Source of the DNA: IMCC45349 sp047219225
GTDB lineage: Bacteria; Bacteroidota; Bacteroidia; Flavobacteriales; Flavobacteriaceae
DNA length: 64,000 nt
NCBI RefSeq assembly: GCF_047219225.1
Contig: NZ_CP178208.1
Location: forward strand, 310,001 to 374,000
Direction of reading: 5' to 3'
Below the pieces are notes generated by a model, which saw nothing but the letters and a program-made list of their open reading frames with translations, had not been told where the DNA came from and made no database searches. Shown here piece after piece: positions 41,353 through 49,284 of this stretch. Numbering within the stretch: the first letter of the stretch is position 1; the number at the start of each line of letters is the position of its first letter. The translations under genes and the position numbers were made by a program.

Positions 41353-43506
41353 TTACAAATTATCTAACTGATTACTCTTTTTATCTTCACTAATTGTCCA
41401 AAAGAATCCTACAAAAAAGAACTGATCTGCAGCTGGACGTAACGTTTGTCTAGCAAAATTACCATTCATATCTGGTGTATTTGCATATTGATATCCATTA
41501 ACATTTCTTATTCCTAAAACATTATTAACCGAGAAATACAATATTTTTTGTTGACTAATTAAATAAGCCCAATTGATACTTAAGCTATTATATGACTTTG
41601 TTTTTTGATTTAAAAAACCATCTAAATTAGGATTAGTATAAGTACGTCCAGATGCATATGCATAACTAAAACCTACCTGAGATTTCCAATCGTTTATCCA
41701 ATACTTACCTACAACAGATAAATTATGAGTGTTTGCAAAGTTTGGTTGTGCTGCTTTAGGATAACTTCTATAATCTCTTTCAGAATCCAAATAAGAATAG
41801 CTTAACCAATAATCTACATTTTTTATACTCTTACTATCTCTCCAAAACAAGTCCAAACCTCTAGCAAATCCATCACCTTGATTATTATAATTGCTATCAA
41901 AGCTAGGGAACTCATCATCATACTTAATCAAATTATCGTAATTTTTATAATAAGCTTCGGCTCTAAATATTTTACCTTCATCGTTAAATTGATAATTAAA
42001 TATATAGTGAGATGTATTTTGAGCTTTTAAATCTTGTTCAAATTTTAAAACATCGCTATTTGGATTCTGGTAAAAATTACCATAAGCTAATGATATTTGA
42101 CTTTTATCAGACGTTTTATAAGCCAATGATAATCGAGGTGCTATATTTAACTCTTTAAATAATTCACTATACTCGGCTCTTACACCAGTTTTCATAGCTA
42201 ATTTCTTAGAAAAAAAGATGTCTGCTTCTGCATAAGCTGCACTGATGTTGTTATTATAACCATAATCCACTTTCTCTGTGCTTATGTCTCGATAATCTTC
42301 ATTAAAATCTGTAATGAAATATTCAGCTCCAAAATTTAACTTAAACCTACTACTAAATCTGCGTTTTAATTTCACCTTAGCATGAATTGAATTTTCAAGA
42401 CTATTTACATTAGCTTCATCAAAATTCACTTTAAAATTGCTATTTGTGTAACTTAAACCTGAAAACAAAGACCATGTATCAGATATCATTCCTTGATAAG
42501 AACCATTGAAGTATAAGTTTCTATTTTTTAATTTGAAGTGTACTCCTTCTGGGGCATTAATATCTTCTTGAGTTAATTCAAAATTTGATGTATCAAAAGC
42601 CGAATACAACTTAAATAAACCATTATCTGTTTTTTGCCTAAAAACAGCTTCTCCAGATAAACCTTCATAAGGCTTCTCCCAATCATTCCTATCTGGAAAC
42701 AATGCCACATATGGCGCTAAATTTATATACGATGCATTAACACTTAACGAACTCTTTTCCCATTTTTGGGAATTTCCTAAGGTTGCTCCTACACTCATTA
42801 TACCAATATCAGTCTTTTCTTGATCTGGTTCATCAATAGTATTTAACAACAATACACTAGATAATGCTTGTCCATATTCGGCTGAATAACCACCAGTTGA
42901 AAATGTAATTCCGTCAAATAAAAATGGTGAATATCTACCTCTTGTTGGAGTATTATTTGTAGTTGGTGTATATGGTGTAAAAACGCGAATTCCATCAATA
43001 AAAATTTGTGTTTCTTCAGCTTCTCCTCCACGCACAAATAAACGTCCATCCTCAGCTACTGTTGTAGTTCCTGGTAATGTTTGCAAAGCACCAACAAAAT
43101 CTCCCAATGCACTTGCAGTGGTAACTACATCTAAAGGTTTTAGAACATTAACTTTACTATTATCGCCAGCTGAAAATTTTCCAGCTGAAAGCACTACAGC
43201 ATCTAAAGTATTTACATCTTCTTTTAACTTTACATTTAAGTTAACCATAAATTTAATATCACCAACCATAGTAAAAGTTTCATATCCTAAATAAGATACT
43301 ATTAATGTTTGAGATCCTGCTTCTGTAGTACTAAACTTAAAAACTCCAGACTCATCTGTAGTACTTCCATCGTATGTACCTTCTAAATATACGTTTGCTC
43401 CTAAAATTGGATTTCCTTTTTGGTCATTTACTGTACCATTTATTATTGTCTCTGCGCTAAGAGACATTGTTATTAAAAAGATAAAAATTGAAACTATTGA
43501 TTTCAT
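41353..43506 (-). CDS. TonB-dependent outer-membrane receptor
   Basis: This 717-residue receptor starts at the ATG at 43506, which begins a signal peptide (cleavage after LSAE); a longer reading from 43632 has no signal and crosses the operators. A CarboxypepD_reg-like beta-sandwich (about 22-100; INGTVNDQKGNPILGANVYL) is followed by a plug (LQTLPGTTTVAEDGRLFVRG and ETQIFIDGIRVF) and a beta-barrel up to the C-terminal aromatic strand. No substrate-specific motif is seen; no SusD-like gene is nearby. LytTR-type half-sites lie upstream. Confidence 0.92.
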   Translation of the reverse strand: MKSIVSIFIFLITMSLSAETIINGTVNDQKGNPILGANVYLEGTYDGSTTDESGVFKFSTTEAGSQTLIVSYLGYETFTMVGDIKFMVNLNVKLKEDVNTLDAVVLSAGKFSAGDNSKVNVLKPLDVVTTASALGDFVGALQTLPGTTTVAEDGRLFVRGGEAEETQIFIDGIRVFTPYTPTTNNTPTRGRYSPFLFDGITFSTGGYSAEYGQALSSVLLLNTIDEPDQEKTDIGIMSVGATLGNSQKWEKSSLSVNASYINLAPYVALFPDRNDWEKPYEGLSGEAVFRQKTDNGLFKLYSAFDTSNFELTQEDINAPEGVHFKLKNRNLYFNGSYQGMISDTWSLFSGLSYTNSNFKVNFDEANVNSLENSIHAKVKLKRRFSSRFKLNFGAEYFITDFNEDYRDISTEKVDYGYNNNISAAYAEADIFFSKKLAMKTGVRAEYSELFKELNIAPRLSLAYKTSDKSQISLAYGNFYQNPNSDVLKFEQDLKAQNTSHYIFNYQFNDEGKIFRAEAYYKNYDNLIKYDDEFPSFDSNYNNQGDGFARGLDLFWRDSKSIKNVDYWLSYSYLDSERDYRSYPKAAQPNFANTHNLSVVGKYWINDWKSQVGFSYAYASGRTYTNPNLDGFLNQKTKSYNSLSINWAYLISQQKILYFSVNNVLGIRNVNGYQYANTPDMNGNFARQTLRPAADQFFFVGFFWTISEDKKSNQLDNL

Positions 43507-43580
43507 AATTATTAAATTGTTTGGTTTGATTGATGGGTCAAAATTGCGATATAACCTTCTTAACCAAAACTTATAATTAC

Positions 43581-43610
43581 CGAACTGTAAAAAATTACAG
43601 ACGAATTGAT
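43581..43610 (-). promoter_or_regulatory. paired LytTR-type half-sites before the receptor
   Basis: CGAACTGTAA (43581-43590) and CGAATTGAT (43602-43610), plus-strand reading, are 21 bp apart. On the minus strand they read TTACAGTTCG and ATCAATTCG. The near site starts 42 bp from the end of CAATTTTG (43546-43539), a 7/8 match to the -7 consensus. This arrangement is the same as at 37689-37720. Confidence 0.65.
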
Positions 43611-43635
43611 TATCTTTAAAACTCAAATCCAACTA

Positions 43636-44307
43636 ATGAAAACTAATAAGCTAACCTTATTTACTGTTTTTTACTTTGTTATAGTAATAACTACTATAAT
43701 TAGTAGCTCTGTAAAAGAAATTGCAATGCTTCATTACTTTGCAAAACCTGCTATATTAACTTCTTTGATTATTTTTTTTATAAAAAAATGTAATGGGCTT
43801 TCAAAATTCACCATACTAATTACTTTGGGAGCTTTAATATTTTCATTGTTAGGTGATATTTTATTAATGTTTGACAATGATTCTCCAATGTTTTTTATTG
43901 GTGGATTAGCAGCATTTTTAATTGCGCATATAATGTATGTCTTCGTTTTTTTGAAACGCAAGAACAATACTAGAAACCCTACTATAATTGGAATTACCCT
44001 CTTTATCTATGGAGCTATTTTATTATATATCCTAAAAGATGGTTTAGGTGAAATGCTTGCTCCTGTTTTAGTTTATATGGTTATAATACTAACAATGGCT
44101 GTCTCGGCATATTTAAGAAAAGGAAATGTAACTATTCGTAGCTACCTTTTAGTTTTTTTAGGTGCTGTAAGTTTCATAATTTCTGATAGTATTTTAGCTT
44201 TAAACAAGTTTGTTGAACCTTTATGGCATAGTAACATTAGTATCATGCTTACTTATGGTTTAGCTCAATACTTAATTGTTAGAGGAATATTATCTCAAAA
44301 CTACTAA
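43636..44307 (+). CDS. YhhN family (lysoplasmalogenase-like) membrane protein
   Basis: This 223-residue polytopic protein (about 7-8 membrane helices) starts at the ATG at 43636. Motifs of the YhhN/TMEM86 family are visible: LGALIFSLLGDILLMFD (about 72-88) with conserved Asp, FIGGLAAFLIAHIMYVFVF and GAVSFIISDSILALNKF near the C-terminus. TMEM86B cleaves the vinyl ether of lysoplasmalogens; activity of the bacterial homologue is not established. Its stop overlaps the end of NDH-2 by 4 bp (convergent). Confidence 0.85.
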   Translation: MKTNKLTLFTVFYFVIVITTIISSSVKEIAMLHYFAKPAILTSLIIFFIKKCNGLSKFTILITLGALIFSLLGDILLMFDNDSPMFFIGGLAAFLIAHIMYVFVFLKRKNNTRNPTIIGITLFIYGAILLYILKDGLGEMLAPVLVYMVIILTMAVSAYLRKGNVTIRSYLLVFLGAVSFIISDSILALNKFVEPLWHSNISIMLTYGLAQYLIVRGILSQNY

Positions 44308-45581
44308 TCTTCCCTCTTAAAAGGTCTAATTATTAACCTAGCTGCTTTGTCAAAGTTTATATAGTTATAACTCCAATTAAAAAAAACTACAACCCTATTT
44401 CTAAAGCCTACTAATGCCATAAGGTGAATAAACATCCATACAAACCACGCAAAAAAACCAGCAAATTTAAAATGCTTTAAATCTACAACAGCTTTATTTC
44501 TACCAATAGTTGCCATCGAGCCTTTATCATTATAAATAAATGGTTTCATTGATTGATTATTCACTTTCCTTATAAGATTTTTTCCTAGAAGCTTACCTTG
44601 TTGAATAGCTGGTTGTGCAACTTGCGGATGACCATTAGGATACAATTCAGTTTTCATTAAGGCAATATCTCCTAACGCAAATAAATTATCATAGCCTTCT
44701 ATTTGATTAAATTGGTTAACCTTATATCTATTAGTTCTATCCATTAATACTTCGGCTTTTAAACCTTTAACTGGAGCACCAGTTACACCTGCAGCCCAAA
44801 TAAGTGTTTCTGATTGTAACTCTAAATCAGTATTTGTAGTTATTTGATTTCCGTCATAATCCTTAACATACGTACTACAGTGCACATTCACACCTAGTTT
44901 TAACAAAAACTCTTCAGCCTTTTTTGAAGCATGACTACTCATAGGAGGCAATACTCTATCGTTACCCTCTAATAAATGAATTTGCATTTTGTTAATATCC
45001 ATATCTGGATAATCATGCGGTAAAATGTGGTTCTTCAATTCGGCTATCGCTCCAGCAAGCTCAACTCCTGTTGGTCCTCCTCCAACTATTACAAAATTAA
45101 GTAAGGCTTTACGTTTTGCTTCATCTTTAGTAATAATAGCCTTTTCAAAATTTTGTAATATCAAGCTTCTAATGTTCAATGCCTGAGGTACTTTTTTCAT
45201 TGGCATACTATACTTTTCAACTTTCTTATTACCGAAAAAGTTAGTCTTTGTTCCTGTTGCTATCACTAAATAATCATAAGCAATATTTCCAATAGAAGTT
45301 TCAACCTCTTGTTTTTCAGAATTTATATAATTGACTTCTGCTAACCTAAATACTGTATTCTTATGATTCTTTATTATTTTTCGAAGAGGATATGCAATCG
45401 AATCTGGTTCTAACCCAGCTGTCGATACTTGGTATAATAAAGGTTGAAATGTATGATAATTATGTTTGTCCAATAAAACAACTTGAACATTATTGTTTGC
45501 TAGAGATTTAGCTAAATTTACTCCAGCAAAACCTCCTCCAATAATAACTACTCGAGGGTACTTTGATTTAGGAATATTCAT
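44304..45581 (-). CDS. ndh: type II NADH dehydrogenase (NDH-2)
   Basis: This 425-residue flavoprotein oxidises NADH and reduces menaquinone without pumping protons. The FAD motif is VVIIGGGFAGVNLA (11-24), with the quinone-site region NYHTFQPLLYQVSTAGLEPD, the NADH motif FVIVGGGPTGVELAGA (about 163-178) and FALGDIA. A C-terminal membrane-binding helix (FAGFFAWFVWMFIHLMALVGF-type stretch) anchors it. Monocistronic. Confidence 0.92.
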   Translation of the reverse strand: MNIPKSKYPRVVIIGGGFAGVNLAKSLANNNVQVVLLDKHNYHTFQPLLYQVSTAGLEPDSIAYPLRKIIKNHKNTVFRLAEVNYINSEKQEVETSIGNIAYDYLVIATGTKTNFFGNKKVEKYSMPMKKVPQALNIRSLILQNFEKAIITKDEAKRKALLNFVIVGGGPTGVELAGAIAELKNHILPHDYPDMDINKMQIHLLEGNDRVLPPMSSHASKKAEEFLLKLGVNVHCSTYVKDYDGNQITTNTDLELQSETLIWAAGVTGAPVKGLKAEVLMDRTNRYKVNQFNQIEGYDNLFALGDIALMKTELYPNGHPQVAQPAIQQGKLLGKNLIRKVNNQSMKPFIYNDKGSMATIGRNKAVVDLKHFKFAGFFAWFVWMFIHLMALVGFRNRVVVFFNWSYNYINFDKAARLIIRPFKRED

Positions 45582-45714
45582 AAAAGCAGTGTCAAAAAAA
45601 TGTACTACAAATTTACGATATAAGCACTTTATAAACTATTTTTAAATATTATTTTAACGCAGTTGTAACAATTTAAAAAAATAAGCTACTTACATAGTAA
45701 CTAACTAATCGATA

Positions 45715-46209
45715 TTGGATAAAAAGCTTGAACATAGTTTTGTAGAATTGCTTGAGAAGCATCAAAACATTGTGCATAAAGTTTGTAGGTTATACACCAA
45801 CAATCAAGATGCGCATAATGATTTGTTTCAAGAAATCACCATACAATTATGGAAGGCTTACCCTAAATTTCGTGGTGACGCCAAATTTAGTACTTGGATG
45901 TATCGTGTTGGATTAAATACAGCTATTACACTGTATAGAAAAAGCAAGCGTAGAATTAACACACAAGAATTTGAAGGTGTTCAATTTAAAATTAAAGCTG
46001 AAGAATACGATGATACTGAAGAGCAACAGCTAAAGCTTTTATATAAAGCAGTACACCAACTTAATGACATTGAAAAAGCGCTTGTTTTCTTATATCTAGA
46101 AGACAAAAACTATAAAGAAATAAGTGAAACCTTGGGAATTAGTGAGGTAAATGCAAGAGTGAAAATGAATCGTGTAAAAACTAAACTAAAAACCATACTA
46201 AATCCGTAA
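45715..46209 (+). CDS. ECF-type RNA polymerase sigma factor
   Basis: This 164-residue sigma-70 family factor has region 2 (NNQDAHNDLFQEITIQLWKA, then FSTWMYRVGLNTAITLYRK) and region 4 (AVHQLNDIEKALVFLYLEDK, YKEISETLGISEVNARVKMN). The start is a TTG at 45715; no ATG occurs before residue 62, inside region 2. It is co-transcribed with a membrane protein 5 bp downstream that probably serves as its anti-sigma partner. Confidence 0.9.
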   Translation: MDKKLEHSFVELLEKHQNIVHKVCRLYTNNQDAHNDLFQEITIQLWKAYPKFRGDAKFSTWMYRVGLNTAITLYRKSKRRINTQEFEGVQFKIKAEEYDDTEEQQLKLLYKAVHQLNDIEKALVFLYLEDKNYKEISETLGISEVNARVKMNRVKTKLKTILNP

Positions 46210-46214
46210 GCATT

Positions 46215-46856
46215 ATGGATGAATTAGAATTATTAAAAAAAGACTGGAATAAACAAGGAAACAAGTTTCCTAAACTTTCCTATGACGAGATATACAGCAT
46301 GATTTTAAAAAAATCTTCTTCAATTGTGAAATGGATTTTTATAATCTCTCTATTAGAATTTGTGTTTTGGGGCATTATATCATTTGCTTTAAAAGATACT
46401 GAAGCCATGTCTAGATTTGAAAGTTATAATGCCGATAATATTATTATTCCGCTTACTATTTCTAGCTATATTATTTTAGGCTATTTTTTCTATCGATTCT
46501 ATATGAATTACAAAAATATTTCAGCAACAGATAATGCAAAGAAACTGATGCAAAACATATTAAAAACACGCAAAACTGTTAAGCAATATGTAGGGTTTAA
46601 TCTTATCTTTTTATTTATTTCAACTTTTGCAGTATTAGGTATACAGTTTAATAAAGATGAAGAAATGATTTCTGTTATAGAACAAGCCTCTGCTAATGGT
46701 GAATTATTTAAATTTTACGCAGTTACAATTTTAATAACACTACTTGTATTAGCTATTGCTATTGCTGTTATACTATTATTGTATTATTTAATATATGGTA
46801 TTCTATTAAAACGTTTAAATAAAAACTATAACGAATTAAAGAAACTAGAAGTTTAA
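46215..46856 (+). CDS. membrane protein paired with ECF sigma, unknown
   Basis: This 213-residue protein has a cytoplasmic N-terminus starting MDELELLKKDWNKQGNKFP and four membrane helices (about 37-57, 76-96, 121-140 and 165-195). There is no HxxxCxxC zinc motif, so it is not a classical ZAS anti-sigma factor. Close linkage to the sigma gene suggests it holds the sigma factor at the membrane; this is inference. Confidence 0.7.
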   Translation: MDELELLKKDWNKQGNKFPKLSYDEIYSMILKKSSSIVKWIFIISLLEFVFWGIISFALKDTEAMSRFESYNADNIIIPLTISSYIILGYFFYRFYMNYKNISATDNAKKLMQNILKTRKTVKQYVGFNLIFLFISTFAVLGIQFNKDEEMISVIEQASANGELFKFYAVTILITLLVLAIAIAVILLLYYLIYGILLKRLNKNYNELKKLEV

Positions 46857-46861
46857 GTAAC

Positions 46862-47659
46862 TTACCATTCGCGTTGCTTATTAAGCTCTTCTTGAGCTAG
46901 TAATTCTTTCATTGGAATTACTTTTAAGAATGACTTGTGCTGCTCTATAGCATACTCAATTTTCTCAACAATTTCTGGAATTGTTTCGTTCTCATAGTCA
47001 ATTTTTAAAGGTTCTTTAATTTCCATTGACTGCAAAATATTCTTCTTTTTTATTCGAAGTCCTTTTTTATCAAACGAACGTCTAAAACCATCAATAACTA
47101 TTGGCACAACGATTGGCTTATAATGCTTTATTATATGAGCAGTTCCTTTTCTAATTGGCTTAAAAGGAGTTGTTGTTCCTTGAGGAAACGTAATAACCCA
47201 ACCATCATCTAGTGCTTTCTTAATATTAGAAATATCACTCATTTTAACTTGACGGTTAACATTTTTACCTGCAGATCTCCACGTACGTTCAATGCTTATT
47301 GAGCCAGCATATGCTAATATTTTTGGTAACAAGCCAGAACTCATTGTTTCCTTAGCAGCTACATAATATAAATTAAGCTTAGGATTCCATAAATAGCCAA
47401 TATTCTTAATGTTATCATCTCTACCACTTAAGCTAGCATTAAATACATGAAACATTGCTACAACATCGGCAAAATATGTTTGATGATTAGATATAAATAA
47501 AACATTAGTATCTGGTAAGTTTTTTAACACTTCAGAACCATCAATTTGCATTTCATTAAAACCTCTGTAACGTCTATGAGACATTGCGCCAGCAATTCTA
47601 ATAAGCCATTTTTTTAAAAACAAATAGTGTCCAAAAGGGTTTTTCTTAAACATACCCAT
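46862..47659 (-). CDS. PlsC-like lysophospholipid acyltransferase
   Basis: This 265-residue acyltransferase resembles 1-acyl-glycerol-3-phosphate acyltransferases. The first motif is NHQTYFAD (about 58-65), with His and Asp separated by five residues where the family rule is four. The glycerol-binding motif appears as FPQGTTTPF (usual FPEGTR). A short N-terminal hydrophobic region is present. The fold assignment is solid, while the acyl acceptor (glycerophosphate or an amino lipid) is open. It converges with the sigma-factor pair. Confidence 0.82.
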   Translation of the reverse strand: MGMFKKNPFGHYLFLKKWLIRIAGAMSHRRYRGFNEMQIDGSEVLKNLPDTNVLFISNHQTYFADVVAMFHVFNASLSGRDDNIKNIGYLWNPKLNLYYVAAKETMSSGLLPKILAYAGSISIERTWRSAGKNVNRQVKMSDISNIKKALDDGWVITFPQGTTTPFKPIRKGTAHIIKHYKPIVVPIVIDGFRRSFDKKGLRIKKKNILQSMEIKEPLKIDYENETIPEIVEKIEYAIEQHKSFLKVIPMKELLAQEELNKQREW

Positions 47660-47797
47660 AAGTTATAATTAGTTTAGAGAATGCAAACGTACACAATTTT
47701 TCGCTTTATGAATTATAAGAAAATCTCAAAAAACTACTAAATCATGCCATTTTTCATTAAAATTCAGTGATTTTCAACAAAAAAATAAAAAAGTTAA

Positions 47798-48439
47798 TTA
47801 TAAAAGCATTTTTAACGAATCTTTTATCTCACTCAACATCATTGCAGTTGCTCCCCAAACCACATGTCCATTAAGTTCAAATGCTGGCACTTCTATTTTA
47901 GTATTCAATGATGTTTTTACTAGTTTACTCACTACAATATTTTCATCAAGAAAATGATTTAAAGACACTTCAACAATTAATTCCACTTCATCATCTTGCT
48001 TTATAAATTTTGGTGTGGTTCTAGAAATACCTAAAAAAGGCTGCACATAAAAATTACTTGGTGGAATATAAACTTCTGTCATTTGTCTAAGCACCTCAAT
48101 TTGTGATACTAAAACACCTACCTCTTCATAGGTTTCACGAACAGCTGCATCTTGTAACGAATCATCATTAGGTTCTAGTTTTCCTCCAGGAAACCCAATT
48201 TGTGCAGAATGCACTCCATTATACGTTTTTCTTAAAATAAGTACCAATTTAGTATCTCCTATATTATCTGGATAAAATAAAGCCATTACTCCTGCTCTTT
48301 TAGCACTTTTCATACGCTCTTTATACTTCTCTATAAGTTCTTGTCTAAATGGAGGTGACATTTTAAATTGAGAAGCTTGAGCTGGTAACTCTATATTTTT
48401 TATTTTTGAAATCGATATTAAAAATTCGTCAAAGTTCAT
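47798..48439 (-). CDS. Nudix hydrolase, CoA pyrophosphatase-like
   Basis: This 213-residue Nudix protein has the complete Nudix box GGKLEPNDDSLQDAAVRE followed by TYEEVGV, plus the CoA-pyrophosphatase feature just upstream (HSAQIGFPGG) and LRQMTEVYIPPSNFYVQPFL. It would cleave coenzyme A derivatives or related dinucleoside phosphates. Divergent from the PPIase gene, with 21 bp between start codons. Confidence 0.88.
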   Translation of the reverse strand: MNFDEFLISISKIKNIELPAQASQFKMSPPFRQELIEKYKERMKSAKRAGVMALFYPDNIGDTKLVLILRKTYNGVHSAQIGFPGGKLEPNDDSLQDAAVRETYEEVGVLVSQIEVLRQMTEVYIPPSNFYVQPFLGISRTTPKFIKQDDEVELIVEVSLNHFLDENIVVSKLVKTSLNTKIEVPAFELNGHVVWGATAMMLSEIKDSLKMLL

Positions 48440-48460
48440 AGTGAAATTAAATATAACTTA

Positions 48461-49177
48461 ATGCAAAAGTATTTATTATTCTGTGTATTTGTATTACTCT
48501 TTAATTGTGAAGATAATCAATCTAAAAAGAAAACTATACCTTCAGCAAAAACGCCTACTAAAACTAAAGTAGATTCGGTTAGCAATAGTAAAAAAATAAG
48601 CGTAAATGATACTGAAGAATCTTATCCAGTTTTAAACGATAAAAATGCAATGGAGTTCTTTTTACAATATGAAAAAGAACACAAAGAAAGTAAAGTTAGA
48701 ATAGTAACCGATTTTGGTAATATTGATATTCAGCTTTTTAACAACACAAAATTTCATCGTGCAAACTTTATATACTTAGCAAAACAGAATTACTTCAATA
48801 ATACCCAATTTTATCGTGTAATAAATAATTTCATGGTGCAAGCAGGTAATAGCGACGACAAAGCAACCTCTAGAAAACGTAAAAAAATTGGAAAATACTT
48901 ATTACCTACAGATACAAAAAAAGGTTACAAACACCACAGAGGTGTAATAAGTATGCCTAGTAGTGAGATTGATAACCCTCATAAATTAGCATCTCCTTAC
49001 GAGTTTTTCATAGTGCAGCAAACTCCTGGAGCATACTTTTTAGATGGTGACTACACTATTTTTGGTCGTGTTACTAAAGGAATGGACGTAGTAGATAAAA
49101 TTGCTGCTGTAGAACGTGATGAAGCTGATTGGCCTTTAAGAAACATCTACATAAAAAGAGTAGAAATACTTGATTAA
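48461..49177 (+). CDS. cyclophilin-type peptidyl-prolyl isomerase, lipoprotein
   Basis: This 238-residue lipoprotein (lipobox LFNC, Cys 16) has a charged tether and a cyclophilin domain (about 80-238: VTDFGNIDIQLFNN, FYRVINNFMVQAGNSDDK, GVISMPSSEIDNPH, YTIFGRVTKGMDVVDKIA). It assists folding of exported proteins at the outer membrane. One gene upstream of the M3 peptidase (107-bp gap). Confidence 0.9.
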   Translation: MQKYLLFCVFVLLFNCEDNQSKKKTIPSAKTPTKTKVDSVSNSKKISVNDTEESYPVLNDKNAMEFFLQYEKEHKESKVRIVTDFGNIDIQLFNNTKFHRANFIYLAKQNYFNNTQFYRVINNFMVQAGNSDDKATSRKRKKIGKYLLPTDTKKGYKHHRGVISMPSSEIDNPHKLASPYEFFIVQQTPGAYFLDGDYTIFGRVTKGMDVVDKIAAVERDEADWPLRNIYIKRVEILD

Positions 49178-49284
49178 ATCTTCACAGCATTTTAACTAAA
49201 GTTTCTACCAAAATTAAGTACATTGTAGCTCCAAAATTCTAAAAAGAATTAAGGAAACATTTATTAATTAAAAAAAGCAACCAC

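Noticed and set aside
43507..43632. Upstream extension of the TonB-dependent receptor
   Set aside because: The added 42 residues have no signal peptide character, and the ATG at 43506 begins a typical one; the extension covers the operator pair.
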